Assembly: GCF_003226895.2 (NCBI RefSeq)
Contig: NZ_PNJG02000001.1
Location: 1 to 64,000 of the forward strand
Direction of reading: 5' to 3'
Length of the DNA stretch: 64,000 bases
Source of the DNA: Kocuria tytonis
Lineage (GTDB): Bacteria; Actinomycetota; Actinomycetes; Actinomycetales; Micrococcaceae
A program made the position numbers and the translations under genes. The notes beneath the pieces were generated by a model. That model had not been told where the DNA came from. It did no database searches and was given only the letters and a program-made list of their open reading frames with translations. Within the stretch, counting starts at the first letter, position 1. Each line of letters starts with the position of its first letter. Shown here one piece after another: positions 7,810 through 17,966 of this stretch.

Positions 7810-9518
7810 TCGAGGAGATCCACATCCACGACCTCGGCGTCATCACCGACGCCGTCCTCCCGCTCGGCCCCGGGTTGTCGATCCTCTCCGGCGAGACCGG
7901 TGCGGGCAAGACCATGGTGGTCACCGCCCTGGGGATGCTGCTGGGCAACCGGGCGGACGCCGGAGCGGTGCGCTCCGGCAGCGCCAGGGCCCTCGCGGAG
8001 GCCACCGTGCGGGTGCCGGCGGAGCATGCCGCGGTCGCCCTCGTGGAGGAGTCCGGCGGCACGGTGGACCGCGAGGACGTGGCCGGCCACGAAGAAGCCC
8101 TGATCCTCGTCTCCCGCACGGTGTCCGCGGAGGGGCGCAGCCGCGCCCACGTGGGAGGCCGCTCCGCTCCGGTCGGCACGCTCGGCGCCGTGGGCGAGGC
8201 ACTCGTGGCCGTCCACGGCCAGTCGGACCAGCTGCGGTTGAAGTCCGCGACCGCCCAGCGCCGGGCCCTCGACGACTACGCGGGCAGGCCGGTCGCCGCG
8301 GAGCTCGCGGCGTTCCGGGAGAAGCTCACCCGCTACCGCAGCGTCGTCGCCACACTGCGCGCGGCCAAGGAGAACGCCCGGGAACGCGCGCTGCAGGCCC
8401 AGAGCCTGAGCACCGCGCTCGCGGAGATCGACGCCGTGGAACCGGTCCCGGGGGAGGACGCCCAGCTGGACGCGGAGAGCGAGAAGCTCACGAACCTCGA
8501 GTCCCTCCGCGGGGCCGCCACCACCGCCCACGCGGCACTCAGTGGATCGGACGCCGACGACGCCCCGGACCTCAACGCCGTGGCGCTGCTGTCCCAGGCG
8601 CAGCAGGCACTCGAGCTGGAGTCCGACGCGGACCCCGAGCTCGCCGCCCTCGCGGCCCGCGTGCGGGAGCTGACCGTGGTCGCCGCCGACGTCGCCGCGG
8701 ACCTCTCGGGCTACGCGGGCGGCCTGGACGAGGACGGCCCGGCCCGCCTCGCGGAGGTGGAGGCCCGGCGCGGCGCGCTGCGGCGACTGACCAAGAAGTA
8801 CGGGGCCACGATCGACGAGGTGCTGTCCTGGGCGGACGAGGCCCGCACCCGGCTGGACGAGCTCGTGGTGGACCCGCAGCGGGAGGACGAGCTGCGTGCG
8901 GAGGGGGAGGCACTGCACGCGGCCCTCGAGAAGCACGCGGCCACGCTGCTGGAGCTGCGCCGCGCGGCGGCGGAGAAGCTGGCCGCCGCCGTGAGCGCGG
9001 AGCTCAGTGCGCTCGCCATGCCCAACGCCACACTGGTGGTCGCGGTGGAGCCCGCGGAGCGCTTCACGGACGACGGCCGGGACACCATCGAGTTCATGCT
9101 CGCCCCGCACGCCAAGGCCACACCCCGGCCCCTCGGCAGGGGAGCCTCGGGCGGCGAGCTCTCGCGCATCATGCTGGCCCTGGAGGTCGTGCTCTCCGAG
9201 GTGGACCCGGTGCCCACGTTCGTGTTCGACGAGATCGACTCCGGCGTGGGCGGCAAGGCGGCCGTGGAGATCGGACGCCGGCTCAAGATGCTCGCCAAGA
9301 ACGTGCAGGTCCTGGTGGTCACCCACCTCCCGCAGGTCGCGGCGTTCGCGGACCACCACATCCTGGTGACCAAGTCCTCGGACTCCAGCGTCTCGGACGT
9401 GAAGGTGCTCACGGACGAGGAGCGCGTGGTGGAACTCGCGCGCATGCTCGCGGGCCACGAGGACTCCAGCGCGGCCCGGGAGCACGCCCGTGAACTCCTG
9501 CGGGACGCCGTCGCATGA
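7806..9518 (+). CDS. recN: DNA repair ATPase RecN
   Basis: A 570-residue SMC-like protein for double-strand break repair. Walker A is [12 protein letters not shown] near residue 30, the ABC signature is [16 protein letters not shown], and Walker B is [13 protein letters not shown], followed by [17 protein letters not shown]. The central part between the ATPase halves is Ala/Glu/Leu-rich and predicted coiled coil. Length is normal. Translation is coupled to NAD kinase by an ATGA overlap, the same pairing as in Mycobacterium, so the two probably share a transcript that starts upstream in the TPR/tlyA block. Confidence 0.96.
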   Translation: MIEEIHIHDLGVITDAVLPLGPGLSILSGETGAGKTMVVTALGMLLGNRADAGAVRSGSARALAEATVRVPAEHAAVALVEESGGTVDREDVAGHEEALILVSRTVSAEGRSRAHVGGRSAPVGTLGAVGEALVAVHGQSDQLRLKSATAQRRALDDYAGRPVAAELAAFREKLTRYRSVVATLRAAKENARERALQAQSLSTALAEIDAVEPVPGEDAQLDAESEKLTNLESLRGAATTAHAALSGSDADDAPDLNAVALLSQAQQALELESDADPELAALAARVRELTVVAADVAADLSGYAGGLDEDGPARLAEVEARRGALRRLTKKYGATIDEVLSWADEARTRLDELVVDPQREDELRAEGEALHAALEKHAATLLELRRAAAEKLAAAVSAELSALAMPNATLVVAVEPAERFTDDGRDTIEFMLAPHAKATPRPLGRGASGGELSRIMLALEVVLSEVDPVPTFVFDEIDSGVGGKAAVEIGRRLKMLAKNVQVLVVTHLPQVAAFADHHILVTKSSDSSVSDVKVLTDEERVVELARMLAGHEDSSAAREHARELLRDAVA

Positions 9519-9553
9519 CCCCAAGCCCCTCATCCCTCACGAAACACGAATGG

Positions 9554-9559
9554 TAGGCT
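9554..9559 (+). promoter_or_regulatory. pyrG -10 box, leaderless candidate
   Basis: TAGGCT lies 8 bases before GTG 9568. No ribosome binding site is visible, so the pyrG mRNA may begin at or very near its start codon. Confidence 0.45.
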
Positions 9560-9567
9560 CGAATCTC

Positions 9568-11265
9568 GTGGTGAACGCTCAGGACGCCGCCCGCGAGGCA
9601 GGCGCAGAAAAGAACAATGGCAAAGTGACCCGGCAGATCTTCGTCACGGGAGGTGTCGCCTCGTCCCTCGGGAAGGGGCTGACCGCGTCCTCCCTCGGAA
9701 TGCTTTTGCGGGCGCGCGGGCTGTCCGTGACCATGCAGAAGCTGGATCCCTATCTGAACGTGGATCCGGGGACCATGAACCCCTTCCAGCACGGCGAGGT
9801 CTTCGTCACCGACGACGGCGCCGAGACGGACCTGGACATCGGGCACTACGAGCGCTTCCTGGACGAGAACCTCGACGCCTCCGCGAACGTGACCACCGGT
9901 CAGGTGTACTCCACGGTGATCGCCAAGGAGCGCCGGGGCGAGTACCTGGGGGACACCGTCCAGGTCATCCCCCACATCACGGACGAGCTCAAGCGCCGGA
10001 TGCGCCGCCGCGCCGAGGACGAGAGCGCCCCGGACATCATCATCACCGAGATCGGCGGCACGGTGGGGGACATCGAGTCGCAGCCGTTCATCGAGGCCGC
10101 CCGCCAGGTGCGCCAGGACGTGGGCCGGCGCAACGTCTTCTACCTGCACGTCTCCCTGATCCCGTTCATCGGCCCGTCCGGTGAGCTCAAGACCAAGCCC
10201 ACCCAGCACTCCGTGGCCACGCTGCGCGGGCTGGGCATCCAGCCCGACGCCCTCGTGCTGCGCTGCGACCGGGACGTCCCGGACGCCATGCTGCGCAAGA
10301 TCGGCAGCGCGTGCGACGTGGACCTCGACGCCGTAATCTCCTGCGCCGACGCCCCGAGCATCTACGACATCCCCAACACCCTGCACTCCCAGGGCCTGGA
10401 CACCTACATCCTGGACTACCTGGGGCTGGAGTACCGGGACGCGGACCTGCGCCAGTGGTCCCGGCTGCTCACCGCGGTGCACGAGCCCGAGCACCAGGTG
10501 AGCGTGGCACTGGTGGGCAAGTACATCGACCTCCCGGACGCGTACCTGTCCGTGTCCGAGGCGCTGCGCGCGGGCGGCTTCGCCAACAACGCCAAGGTCA
10601 CGCTCAAGTGGGTGGCCTCGGACCTGTGCGACACCCCCGAGGGCGCGCAGCGCGAACTCGGGGATGTGGACGCGATCTGCGTCCCCGGCGGGTTCGGCAT
10701 CCGCGGGCTTGAGGGCAAGCTGGGTGCTCTGGCGTGGGCCCGTGAGCACAAGGTCCCCACCCTGGGGCTGTGCCTCGGCCTGCAGTGCATGGTCATCGAG
10801 TACGCGCGCAACGAGGTGGGCCTGCCCAACGCCTCCTCCACCGAGTTCGACCCGGACACGGACACCCCGGTGATCGCCACCATGGAGGAGCAGAAGCAGT
10901 TCGTGGAGGGCGCCGGTGACCTGGGCGGGACGATGCGGCTGGGGCTGTACCCCGCCGCGCTCGCCGAGGGTTCCGTGGTGGCGGAGACGTACGGCACCAC
11001 GGAGGTCTCCGAGCGCCACCGCCACCGCTACGAGGTGAACAACGCCTACCGCGAGGCGCTGTCCGCGGCCGGGCTGCGGATCTCGGGCACCTCCCCGGAG
11101 GGCACCCTCGTGGAGTTCGTGGAGCTGCCCCGCGAGGAGCACCCCTACTACGTGGCCACGCAGGCCCACCCCGAGCTGGCCTCGCGGCCCACACGGCCGC
11201 ACCCGCTCTTCGACGGTCTCGTCAAGGCCGCTCTCGAGCGCCGGGGCGTCCAGGCCAAGGCCTGA
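9568..11265 (+). CDS. pyrG: CTP synthase
   Basis: It makes CTP from UTP, ATP and glutamine. The N-terminal synthetase domain has [40 protein letters not shown] and [14 protein letters not shown]. The C-terminal class I glutaminase domain has the Cys nucleophile in [16 protein letters not shown] and the His-Glu pair in [15 protein letters not shown]. With GTG 9568 the protein has 565 residues and a 20-residue leader before [13 protein letters not shown] 9550 and GTG 9571 are alternatives. It follows recN with a 49-base gap and its own promoter-like box. Confidence 0.96.
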   Translation: MVNAQDAAREAGAEKNNGKVTRQIFVTGGVASSLGKGLTASSLGMLLRARGLSVTMQKLDPYLNVDPGTMNPFQHGEVFVTDDGAETDLDIGHYERFLDENLDASANVTTGQVYSTVIAKERRGEYLGDTVQVIPHITDELKRRMRRRAEDESAPDIIITEIGGTVGDIESQPFIEAARQVRQDVGRRNVFYLHVSLIPFIGPSGELKTKPTQHSVATLRGLGIQPDALVLRCDRDVPDAMLRKIGSACDVDLDAVISCADAPSIYDIPNTLHSQGLDTYILDYLGLEYRDADLRQWSRLLTAVHEPEHQVSVALVGKYIDLPDAYLSVSEALRAGGFANNAKVTLKWVASDLCDTPEGAQRELGDVDAICVPGGFGIRGLEGKLGALAWAREHKVPTLGLCLGLQCMVIEYARNEVGLPNASSTEFDPDTDTPVIATMEEQKQFVEGAGDLGGTMRLGLYPAALAEGSVVAETYGTTEVSERHRHRYEVNNAYREALSAAGLRISGTSPEGTLVEFVELPREEHPYYVATQAHPELASRPTRPHPLFDGLVKAALERRGVQAKA

Positions 11266-11268
11266 GCC

Positions 11269-11925
11269 GTGGAGTACACGAGCATCACCGCCGAGCAGCT
11301 GACGGATCGCCCGGATCCGCACACCGTCACGGATTCGCGGACCGTCTACGACGGCGCCATCTGGGACGTGTGCAGTGAGTCCTTCCGCATGGCGGGCCAG
11401 GAGGAACCGCTGACCCGGGAGTTCATCACGCACCCGGGGGCGGTGTCCATGGTCGTGCTGGACGAGAAGGAACGGATCCTGCTCATCAACCAGTACCGCC
11501 ACCCCGTGCGCAAGCGGATGTGGGAGATCCCAGCGGGGCTGCTCGATGTGTCCGGGGAACCCGCGCTGCAGGCGGCCCAGCGCGAGCTGGGCGAGGAAGC
11601 GGATCTCACGGCCCGGACGTGGCACACGCTCGTGGACTTCGACAACTCGCCAGGCTCCTCGGCGGAGGCCAACCGGATCTTCTTGGCCCGTGACCTGAGC
11701 GAGGTCCCCGAGTCCGAGCGGTTCGAACGCGAGGGCGAGGAGGCGGAGATCGTGGCTGGTTTCGCGGACCTCGACGACGCCGTGGCTGCGGTCATGGCCG
11801 GGCGGATCACGTCCCCTACGGCCACGCTCGGCATCCTCGCCACGCACATCGCGCGGTCCCGGGACTGGGCCACGCTGCGCGCACCGGACGCCGAATGGAC
11901 CTCGCGGCCGCGGCACGAGGGGTGA
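11269..11925 (+). CDS. NUDIX hydrolase, ADP-ribose pyrophosphatase type
   Basis: A 218-residue NUDIX protein that probably splits ADP-ribose or a similar nucleoside diphosphate sugar. The Nudix box runs from [20 protein letters not shown] into EADL (GX5EX7REXXEE pattern), preceded by [17 protein letters not shown], a stretch typical of ADPR pyrophosphatases. The GTG at 11269 is 3 bases after the pyrG stop, so it belongs to that transcript. Its stop overlaps the xerD start. The order pyrG-nudix-xerD is the same as in Mycobacterium (Rv1699-Rv1701). Confidence 0.9.
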   Translation: MEYTSITAEQLTDRPDPHTVTDSRTVYDGAIWDVCSESFRMAGQEEPLTREFITHPGAVSMVVLDEKERILLINQYRHPVRKRMWEIPAGLLDVSGEPALQAAQRELGEEADLTARTWHTLVDFDNSPGSSAEANRIFLARDLSEVPESERFEREGEEAEIVAGFADLDDAVAAVMAGRITSPTATLGILATHIARSRDWATLRAPDAEWTSRPRHEG

Positions 11926-12968
11926 ACGACTCCCTCGAGTCGCACGGTCCCATCACCGAACCACTGCCGATCGTGGACGGGGGACCGAGGGCGGGTGCGG
12001 CGCCGTCGGCCTCGACGACCAAGGCGGAGGCCGCACCGGAACTGCGGCGGGCCGTGGCGCGATACCTGGACCACCTCGTGGTCGAGCGCGGACTCGCCGC
12101 GAACACCGTGAGCGCGTACCGCCGGGACCTCGCGCGCTACCTGCAGCACCTCACGGCGACCGCCGCGCACGTGCGCGTGCCCAGGGACATCACGGCCGAT
12201 CACGTGCGGGCGTTCGTGCGGCGCATCCGCGAGGGCGACGCCGCCCACCCGGCCCTGTCCGCGCGCAGCAGTGCGCGGGTGCTCGCGGCGGTGCGGGGGG
12301 CCCACGCGTTCTGGGTCACGGAGTCGAGCGTGGACACGGACGTCGCGTCCCGCGTGAGCCCGCCCATGCCGCCGCAGCGGCTGCCCAAGGCCATCGGCGT
12401 CACGGAGGTCGAGAACCTCCTGGCCGCCCCGGACCCGGACACACCCGCGGGACTGCGGGCCCGGGCGTTCCTCGAACTGCTGTATGCCACGGGTGCGCGT
12501 ATCTCCGAGGCCGTCGCGCTGGACGTGGACGACCTGGCCGGTCTGCACGACGAGGACCTCGCCCTGATCCGTGTGACGGGCAAGGGCGCCAAGCAACGGC
12601 TCGTGCCCGTGGGATCGTTCGCCGTGGCGGCCCTGGACCGCTACCTTATCCGGGCCCGCCCCGAGTTGGCGCGGCACGGTCGGGGGAGCCCGGCGGTGTT
12701 CCTCAATGCTCGCGGCACGCGGATCTCGCGGCAGACGGCGTGGAACATGGTCAAGGACGCCGCGCGCACGATCCACCAGGAGGAGCGGATCACGCCGCAC
12801 ACTCTGCGCCACTCGTTCGCCACGCACCTGCTCGAGGGCGGCGCGGACCTGCGGGTCGTGCAGGAACTGCTGGGTCACGCCTCCCTGGCCACGACCCAGA
12901 TCTACACGCGCGTGTCCGTGGAGTCCCTGCGCGAGGTCTACGCGACGTCCCACCCGCGAGCGCGCTGA
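11922..12968 (+). CDS. xerD: site-specific tyrosine recombinase XerD
   Basis: XerD and XerC resolve chromosome dimers at dif during division. After a poorly conserved leader, the core-binding domain starts at [19 protein letters not shown]. The catalytic domain has the first Arg in [15 protein letters not shown], Lys in [14 protein letters not shown], the H-x-x-R block [19 protein letters not shown], the second His in [16 protein letters not shown] and its Tyr nucleophile. GTG 11922 gives a GTGA overlap with the nudix stop; ATG 11895 is an in-frame alternative. The core-chromosome context argues against a mobile-element integrase. Confidence 0.92.
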   Translation: MNDSLESHGPITEPLPIVDGGPRAGAAPSASTTKAEAAPELRRAVARYLDHLVVERGLAANTVSAYRRDLARYLQHLTATAAHVRVPRDITADHVRAFVRRIREGDAAHPALSARSSARVLAAVRGAHAFWVTESSVDTDVASRVSPPMPPQRLPKAIGVTEVENLLAAPDPDTPAGLRARAFLELLYATGARISEAVALDVDDLAGLHDEDLALIRVTGKGAKQRLVPVGSFAVAALDRYLIRARPELARHGRGSPAVFLNARGTRISRQTAWNMVKDAARTIHQEERITPHTLRHSFATHLLEGGADLRVVQELLGHASLATTQIYTRVSVESLREVYATSHPRAR

Positions 12969-13184
12969 GCCGGCAGCGTCGGGGCCGCACGCTGAGCCGA
13001 CCACCTCGGGAGCCGCAGCACACGGAGTGGGTGACGTTCCGCCCGCACACCGAGCCGGCGACGTCGCCCGCTGCACCGCCCGGAGCCCGGGACCTCCCGT
13101 GCGTGGGCGCCGGGCCCGCGAGGGGTGGGGAGCGGCGTCGTCGGCTGTTCGCCCATAGGCCTACCGCGCGTCACGCGCAGCACC

Positions 13185-13190
13185 TATCGT
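13185..13190 (+). promoter_or_regulatory. -10 box of the LGFP/VanY gene, leaderless candidate
   Basis: TATCGT is followed by exactly 6 bases and then the ATG at 13197. No Shine-Dalgarno sequence is present, so a leaderless transcript is likely. Confidence 0.45.
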
Positions 13191-13196
13191 GGCCTC

Positions 13197-14177
13197 ATGC
13201 GAACCATCATGCGTCGCCCGGCCCTGCTCACCGCCCTGTTGGCCGCGCTGCTGCTCGTGGGCGGCATGGTACCGGCCCACGCCGGGGCGGGGATCGACAA
13301 CGAGTACCGCGCCCTGCCGAATCCCGGCGCATGGTTGGGTAAGCCCACGTCCGCCGAACGTTGTGGCCTGCGGGACCGCGGCTGCTATCGGCAGTATCAG
13401 AAGGGCACGATCCACTGGACGTCCACGACCGGTGCGCGGGCCCAGCGCGGCGGGATCCTGGCGAAGTGGCGCGCGGAGGGCTCCGAGCACGGGGCCCTGG
13501 GGTACCCCGTGACGCGTGAGACCTGCACGGGTGGCACGTGCGAGGTCCGCTATCAGCGAGGCCGCATCACCTGGACCGCCCAGGGAGGAGCGCGGGTGTA
13601 CCGGGGTATCGACGATGCCCGCAGCGTGTCCGTGGTCGTGAACAAGAAACGCCCGCTGTCCCCGCTCACCTACGCCCCGGCTCCGTTACGTTCGGTGGGC
13701 GGGGGAGTCCTGCTACGGGACGACGCCGCAGCGGCCTACCAGCGCATGAGCCGTGCCGCGGCCACACAGGGGGTCACGCTGGTCCCGGTGAGCGGGTACC
13801 GCGACCACGGCACCCAAGCGCGCCTCTACCGCGAGTACACGGCCCTGTACGGACAGGCCACCGCCGACACCATTTCCGCGCGGGCCGGTCACTCCGAACA
13901 TCAGACCGGCCTCGCGATCGACGTGGGCGCCCCCGGGGCCACCTGCGGTCTGCTCCCGTGCTTCGGCAACACCCCACAGGGGAAGTGGATCGCCGCGAAC
14001 GGGCACACCTACGGGTTCGTGGTGCGCTACCCCAACGGGCACACCGCAACCACCGGGTACGCCTACGAACCGTGGCACCTGCGCTACGTGGGCACCGCCA
14101 CGGCCACGAGTTTGAAGAACAGCGGGTCCGCGACGGTGGAGTCCTACATGGGTCTGCCGCGGGCCCCAAAGTACTGA
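13197..14177 (+). CDS. secreted LGFP-repeat D-alanyl-D-alanine carboxypeptidase (VanY/M15B)
   Basis: A 326-residue exported cell-wall enzyme. Residues 1-27 are a signal peptide (MRTIMRR, a hydrophobic run, then AHA). Two LGFP-like repeats follow: WLGKPTSAERCGLRDRGCYR and a second around GALGYPVTRETCTGGTCEVR, each with a Cys pair. The C-terminal half is a Zn-dependent M15B peptidase: SGYRDHGTQARLY, GHSEHQTGLAIDV (His and Asp ligands) and EPWHLRYVG (catalytic Glu and third His). It probably trims pentapeptide stems, with the LGFP repeats anchoring it to the wall. It stands alone, with its own promoter and a strong terminator. Confidence 0.88.
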   Translation: MRTIMRRPALLTALLAALLLVGGMVPAHAGAGIDNEYRALPNPGAWLGKPTSAERCGLRDRGCYRQYQKGTIHWTSTTGARAQRGGILAKWRAEGSEHGALGYPVTRETCTGGTCEVRYQRGRITWTAQGGARVYRGIDDARSVSVVVNKKRPLSPLTYAPAPLRSVGGGVLLRDDAAAAYQRMSRAAATQGVTLVPVSGYRDHGTQARLYREYTALYGQATADTISARAGHSEHQTGLAIDVGAPGATCGLLPCFGNTPQGKWIAANGHTYGFVVRYPNGHTATTGYAYEPWHLRYVGTATATSLKNSGSATVESYMGLPRAPKY

Positions 14178-14223
14178 CGACGGCCCGCCACCTCTCACGT
14201 GTGAAGGGGCGGCGGGCCGTCGT
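14177..14223. terminator. bidirectional terminator between the VanY gene and prpC
   Basis: ACGACGGCCCGCC (14177-14189) pairs perfectly with GGCGGGCCGTCGT (14211-14223). The left arm begins at the last base of the VanY stop codon, and the reverse-strand prpC ends 13 bases to the right, so it can serve both convergent genes. Confidence 0.8.
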
Positions 14224-14235
14224 GGTGTCCCAAGC

Positions 14236-15375
14236 TCAGGACAGGTGACGCTCGTCCGGACCGCTGTAGTCCGAGAGCGGGCGGATCAGCGAGTTGTTTG
14301 CGCGCTGCTCCATGATGTGCGCGGTCCAGCCCACGATCCGCGCGGCCACGAAGATGGGCGTGAACGTGGGGATGTCGAAGCCCATGAGCCAGTAGGTGGG
14401 ACCGGCGGGGTAGTCCAGGTTGGGTTTGATGGACTTGGCCTCGTCCATGGACTTGGCCAGCCCGTTGTACAACCCCAGGATCTCCGGGCGGTCGTAGTGG
14501 TCCAGCATGCGGAACAGCGCCTCCTGCATGGTGGGCACGCGGGAGTCGCCGTGCTTGTACACACGGTGGCCGAAACCCATGACCTTCTTCTTCTCCGCGA
14601 GGGCCTGGTCCATCCACTCCTTGGCGCGCTTCTCGGCCTCCTCGGCGGACTCCTTCTTGCGGATGCCGAGCTCCTCGAAGGTGTGCATCACGGCCTCGTT
14701 CGCACCGCCGTGCAGCGGACCCTTGAGCGCGCCGATGGCGCCGGTGACCGCGGAGTGCATGTCCGACAGCGTGGAGGTGATCACGCGCGCCGTGAAGGTG
14801 GAGGCGTTGAAGGAGTGCTCCGCGTACAGGATGATCGACACGCGGAACGCGTCGACCACCTCGGGGGCGGCCTCCTCGCCGAAGGCCATCCACAGGAAGT
14901 TCTGGGCGTAGTCCAGGTCCTCGCGGGGCTCCACGACGTCCTGGTCGTGGCGGCGGCGCTGGTCGTAGCAGACCACGGCGGGCATCACGGCGAAGAGCTC
15001 CTGGGCCTTGCGCAGCTCGGCCTCGGGGGAGTTGTCCTCCGCGAGCGGGTGCTGGGCGCCGAGCACCGAGGCCGCCGTGCGGCACACGTCCATGGGGTGG
15101 CACGTGGTGGGCAGCTCGTCGATCACGCGCTTGAGCTCGGGCGTCAGCGCACGGTTCTCGCGCTCCAGGGCGCGGAAGGCGTCGAGCTCCTCCGCGGACG
15201 GCAGGTCGCCGGTCCACAGCAGCAGGGCCACTTCCTCGGCGGAGCACTTCTCGGCGAGCTCCTGCACCGGGTAGCCCCGGTACAGCAGGGAGTTGGTCTC
15301 GGCGTTGACCTTGGACACGGCGGTGGTGTCGGCCACCACACCGGCGAGTCCCTTGCGGATTTCGGTATCTGCCAC
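14236..15375 (-). CDS. prpC: 2-methylcitrate synthase
   Basis: It condenses propionyl-CoA with oxaloacetate in the methylcitrate cycle. Citrate-synthase motifs are present: HSFNASTFTARVITSTLSD, the second His in GALKGPLHGGANEAVM, and GFGHRVYKHGDSR with the catalytic region for acetyl/propionyl-CoA. At 379 residues it has the short form typical of PrpC rather than hexameric GltA. The GTG start at 15375 has AAGGAGAT 5 bases upstream. Last gene of gntR-prpD-prpB-prpC; it lies 82 bases after prpB, with a hairpin between them. The cluster, more than the sequence, favours methylcitrate over citrate synthase. Confidence 0.9.
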   Translation of the reverse strand: MADTEIRKGLAGVVADTTAVSKVNAETNSLLYRGYPVQELAEKCSAEEVALLLWTGDLPSAEELDAFRALERENRALTPELKRVIDELPTTCHPMDVCRTAASVLGAQHPLAEDNSPEAELRKAQELFAVMPAVVCYDQRRRHDQDVVEPREDLDYAQNFLWMAFGEEAAPEVVDAFRVSIILYAEHSFNASTFTARVITSTLSDMHSAVTGAIGALKGPLHGGANEAVMHTFEELGIRKKESAEEAEKRAKEWMDQALAEKKKVMGFGHRVYKHGDSRVPTMQEALFRMLDHYDRPEILGLYNGLAKSMDEAKSIKPNLDYPAGPTYWLMGFDIPTFTPIFVAARIVGWTAHIMEQRANNSLIRPLSDYSGPDERHLS

Positions 15376-15416
15376 GGTTGATCTCCTTCGACAGCTGCGG
15401 GCTGGGAACGAACGGG

Positions 15417-15452
15417 TGTTCCCACCCCACCACAGTAGGCGGGGTGGGAACA
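15417..15452 (-). promoter_or_regulatory. intercistronic hairpin between prpB and prpC
   Basis: TGTTCCCACCCC (15417-15428) pairs perfectly with GGGGTGGGAACA (15441-15452). The hairpin lies inside the prp operon, 6 bases after the prpB stop and 42 bases before the prpC start. It could be a partial terminator or an mRNA-stabilising/processing element that sets prpC output apart from prpDB. Confidence 0.6.
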
Positions 15453-15457
15453 GGGGG

Positions 15458-16369
15458 TCAGGAGTTCGGGGTGCCCGGCACCTCGAAGTTGAAGACCCCG
15501 GAGTCGAACTGGTTGTAGGAGGTGTAGTCCACCAGTTCGTAGAGCCGCTTGCGGGTGAGCATGTTCTCCACCTGGGCCTGCTGCGTGCCGTCCTCGCGGA
15601 TGGTGGTGAGCAGCCGCTCCATGGCACCCATGGCCTGGCGTTCCAGGGACACGGGGTAGATGACCATGGACACCCCGGCGTCCTGCAGCTGCTGCGTGGT
15701 GAACAGCTCGGACTTCCCGAACTCCGTCATGTTCGCGAGGACGGGGACGTCCAGGGCCTCGGCCATGCGCTCGAACTCGGAGAGGTCCGCCATGGCCTCG
15801 GGGAAGATCACGTCCGCCCCGGCATCGGCCAGGGCCTTCGCCCGTTCCACCGCGGCGTCGAAACCGTCCACGCCGCGGATGTCCGTGCGCGCCATGACGA
15901 CGAAGTTCGGGTCCCGGCGGGCCTCCACCGCGGCGCGGATGCGCTTGACGGCGGTGGCGGTGTCCACCACGTTCTTGCCGTCCAGGTGGCCGCAGCGCTT
16001 GGGGTTGAACTGGTCCTCGATGTGGCAGCCGGCCAGCCCGGCGTCCTCGAGCTCCTGCACGGTGCGCGCCACGTTCATGGGCTCCCCGAATCCGGTGTCG
16101 GCGTCCACGAGGCACGGCAGGTCCGTGCTGCGGGCGATCTGACCGGCGCGGGTGGCCACCTCGGTGAGCGTGGTCAGCCCGATGTCCGGCAGGCCGAGCT
16201 CGTTGGCGAGCACACCGCCGGAGATGTAGACGCCCTCGAAGCCCTGCTCCTGGATGAGCTTGGTGGACAGCGGGGTGAACGCCCCGGGGAACTGCGCGAT
16301 CTGCGGTGCGGCCAGCAGCTCACGGAAGCGCTCGCGCTTCTGCGCGGGAGTGACGGTGGTGTACAGCAT
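15458..16369 (-). CDS. prpB: 2-methylisocitrate lyase
   Basis: It splits 2-methylisocitrate into pyruvate and succinate. The isocitrate-lyase superfamily pattern is clear: DADTGFGEPMNVARTVQELE for metal binding, the signature HIEDQFNPKRCGHLDGK with the catalytic Cys in KRCGH, and ARTDIRGVDGFDAAVERAKA. At 303 residues it is the short PrpB form rather than AceA. Its ATG at 16369 is 2 bases after the prpD stop on the reverse strand, so prpD and prpB are tightly coupled. Confidence 0.95.
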   Translation of the reverse strand: MLYTTVTPAQKRERFRELLAAPQIAQFPGAFTPLSTKLIQEQGFEGVYISGGVLANELGLPDIGLTTLTEVATRAGQIARSTDLPCLVDADTGFGEPMNVARTVQELEDAGLAGCHIEDQFNPKRCGHLDGKNVVDTATAVKRIRAAVEARRDPNFVVMARTDIRGVDGFDAAVERAKALADAGADVIFPEAMADLSEFERMAEALDVPVLANMTEFGKSELFTTQQLQDAGVSMVIYPVSLERQAMGAMERLLTTIREDGTQQAQVENMLTRKRLYELVDYTSYNQFDSGVFNFEVPGTPNS

Positions 16370-16371
16370 GA

Positions 16372-17904
16372 TCAGAAGATTCCCTTCGGCGACTTCTCCA
16401 GGCCCACGGCGGCCGTGATGTTGAGCTGTCCCAGCTCACCGGCCTGCAGCTGCGGCAGCCGCTGCACGGTGTTCAGGAACCGCTCGATCTCCTCGGGGGC
16501 CACCAGACCCTCGGCGAGGGTGCGGAACTTGGTGATGTACTGCTCCCGGGCGAAGGGCCGCGCCCCGAGCGGGTGCGCGTCCGCCACGGCGATCTGGTCC
16601 GTGATCACGGAGCCGTCCGTCATGGTGATCTCCACCGAGCCGCCGAACGCCTTCTCCGAGATGTCCAGGGAGTGGTAGCGGCGGGTCCACTCAGGATCCT
16701 CCTGCGTGGTGACCTTGTGCCACAGCTCCACGGTGTCCGGGCGTCCGGCGCGCTCCGGGGCGTAGGAGTCCACGTGGTGCCACGCGCCGTCCTGCAGCGC
16801 CACCGTGAAGATGTAGGGGATCGAGTGGTCCAGGGTCTCGCGGGACGCGGTGGGATCGTACTTCTGGGGGTCGTTGGCCCCGGATCCGATCACGTAGTGG
16901 GTGTGGTGCGAGGTCTTGATGAGCACGGACGCCACGTTGGCCGGATCCGTGACCTCGGGGTGCTCACGGTGCAGCTTGCGGGCGAGGTCGATCCACGCCT
17001 GGGCCTGGTACTCCGCGGAGTGCTCCTTGGTGTAGGTGTCCAGGATGGCGCGCTTGGCCTCGCCCGGCGCGGGCAGCGCCACCTCGTAGCGGGCCTCGGG
17101 ACCCGAGAGCAGCCACGCGATCACGCCGTCCTCACCCTCGTAGATGGGGGTGGGGGAGGTCTGTCCGCGCATCGCACGGTCCACGGCCTCCACGGCCATC
17201 TTCCCGGCGAACGCGGGGGCGTGGGCCTTCCACGTGGAGATCTCGCCCTTGCGGGACTGGCGGGTCTGGGTGGTGGTGTGCAGCGCCTGGCCGATGGCCT
17301 GGAAGATCGTCTCGGTATCCAGCCCCAGCAGCGTGCCGATGCCGGCGGACGCCGACGGGCCGATGTGCGCGATGTGGTCGATCTTGTGCTCGTGCAGGCA
17401 GATGCCCTTCACGAGGTCCACCTGGATCTCGTAGCCGGTGGCGATCGCGCGGACCAGGTCCTCGCCGTTGCTGCCCACGTGCTGGGCCACGGCGAGGATC
17501 GGCGGGATGTTGTCACCGGGGTGCGAGTACTCGGCGGAGAGGAAGGTGTCGTGGTAGTCCAGCTCGCGCACGGCCACGCCGTTGGCCCACGCGGCCCACT
17601 CGGGCGAGACGGCGGCGTCGTCCTCGGGTGCGCCGTAGAGCAGCGCGCCCTGGCCGGAGAACCCGCCGTTCGGGACCACCTTGTGGCACAGGGCTTGGGA
17701 GCGGGCCGAGACGATCGGGCCGCGGTTGAGGGACGCGATGGCCACGGAGGCGTTGTCGATGATCCGGTTGATCACCATGTCCGTCACCTCGGACTCCACG
17801 GCCACGGGATCCGCGGCCACGGCGGCGAGCTTGTGGGCGAGCTGCTCCTCGCGGGGCAGCTCCTCCTTGGACGAGTACGTGCGCACGGTGTGTGTGACGG
17901 TCAC
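16372..17904 (-). CDS. prpD: 2-methylcitrate dehydratase
   Basis: It dehydrates 2-methylcitrate to 2-methylaconitate (an iron-sulfur-independent MmgE/PrpD enzyme). Diagnostic stretches are [54 protein letters not shown] and [20 protein letters not shown]. The 510-residue length is normal for PrpD. GTG 17904 has AAAGGAA upstream at good spacing. It is the first enzyme gene after the regulator, 62 bases downstream of gntR, in the same order (D-B-C) as in Corynebacterium glutamicum. Confidence 0.95.
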   Translation of the reverse strand: MTVTHTVRTYSSKEELPREEQLAHKLAAVAADPVAVESEVTDMVINRIIDNASVAIASLNRGPIVSARSQALCHKVVPNGGFSGQGALLYGAPEDDAAVSPEWAAWANGVAVRELDYHDTFLSAEYSHPGDNIPPILAVAQHVGSNGEDLVRAIATGYEIQVDLVKGICLHEHKIDHIAHIGPSASAGIGTLLGLDTETIFQAIGQALHTTTQTRQSRKGEISTWKAHAPAFAGKMAVEAVDRAMRGQTSPTPIYEGEDGVIAWLLSGPEARYEVALPAPGEAKRAILDTYTKEHSAEYQAQAWIDLARKLHREHPEVTDPANVASVLIKTSHHTHYVIGSGANDPQKYDPTASRETLDHSIPYIFTVALQDGAWHHVDSYAPERAGRPDTVELWHKVTTQEDPEWTRRYHSLDISEKAFGGSVEITMTDGSVITDQIAVADAHPLGARPFAREQYITKFRTLAEGLVAPEEIERFLNTVQRLPQLQAGELGQLNITAAVGLEKSPKGIF

Positions 17905-17966
17905 GGGCGTTCCTTTCGATACGGAGTTCTGGGATCTCGGACGGTTGTGGGGCGGCCTGAGCCGGT

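Noticed and set aside
7284-9533. Long reverse-strand open frame opposite nadK and recN (749 codons)
   Set aside because: It is a codon-bias shadow: both forward genes have full, well-conserved motifs over the same bases, and the reverse translation is His/Gly/Arg-rich with no domain.
9409-11916. Long reverse-strand open frame opposite pyrG and the NUDIX gene (835 codons)
   Set aside because: Same reason: the forward CTP synthase and NUDIX hydrolase are intact and account for this stretch.
14236-15375. Main TCA-cycle citrate synthase gltA
   Set aside because: The short length and the prpD-prpB operon context favour 2-methylcitrate synthase. Side activity with acetyl-CoA cannot be excluded.
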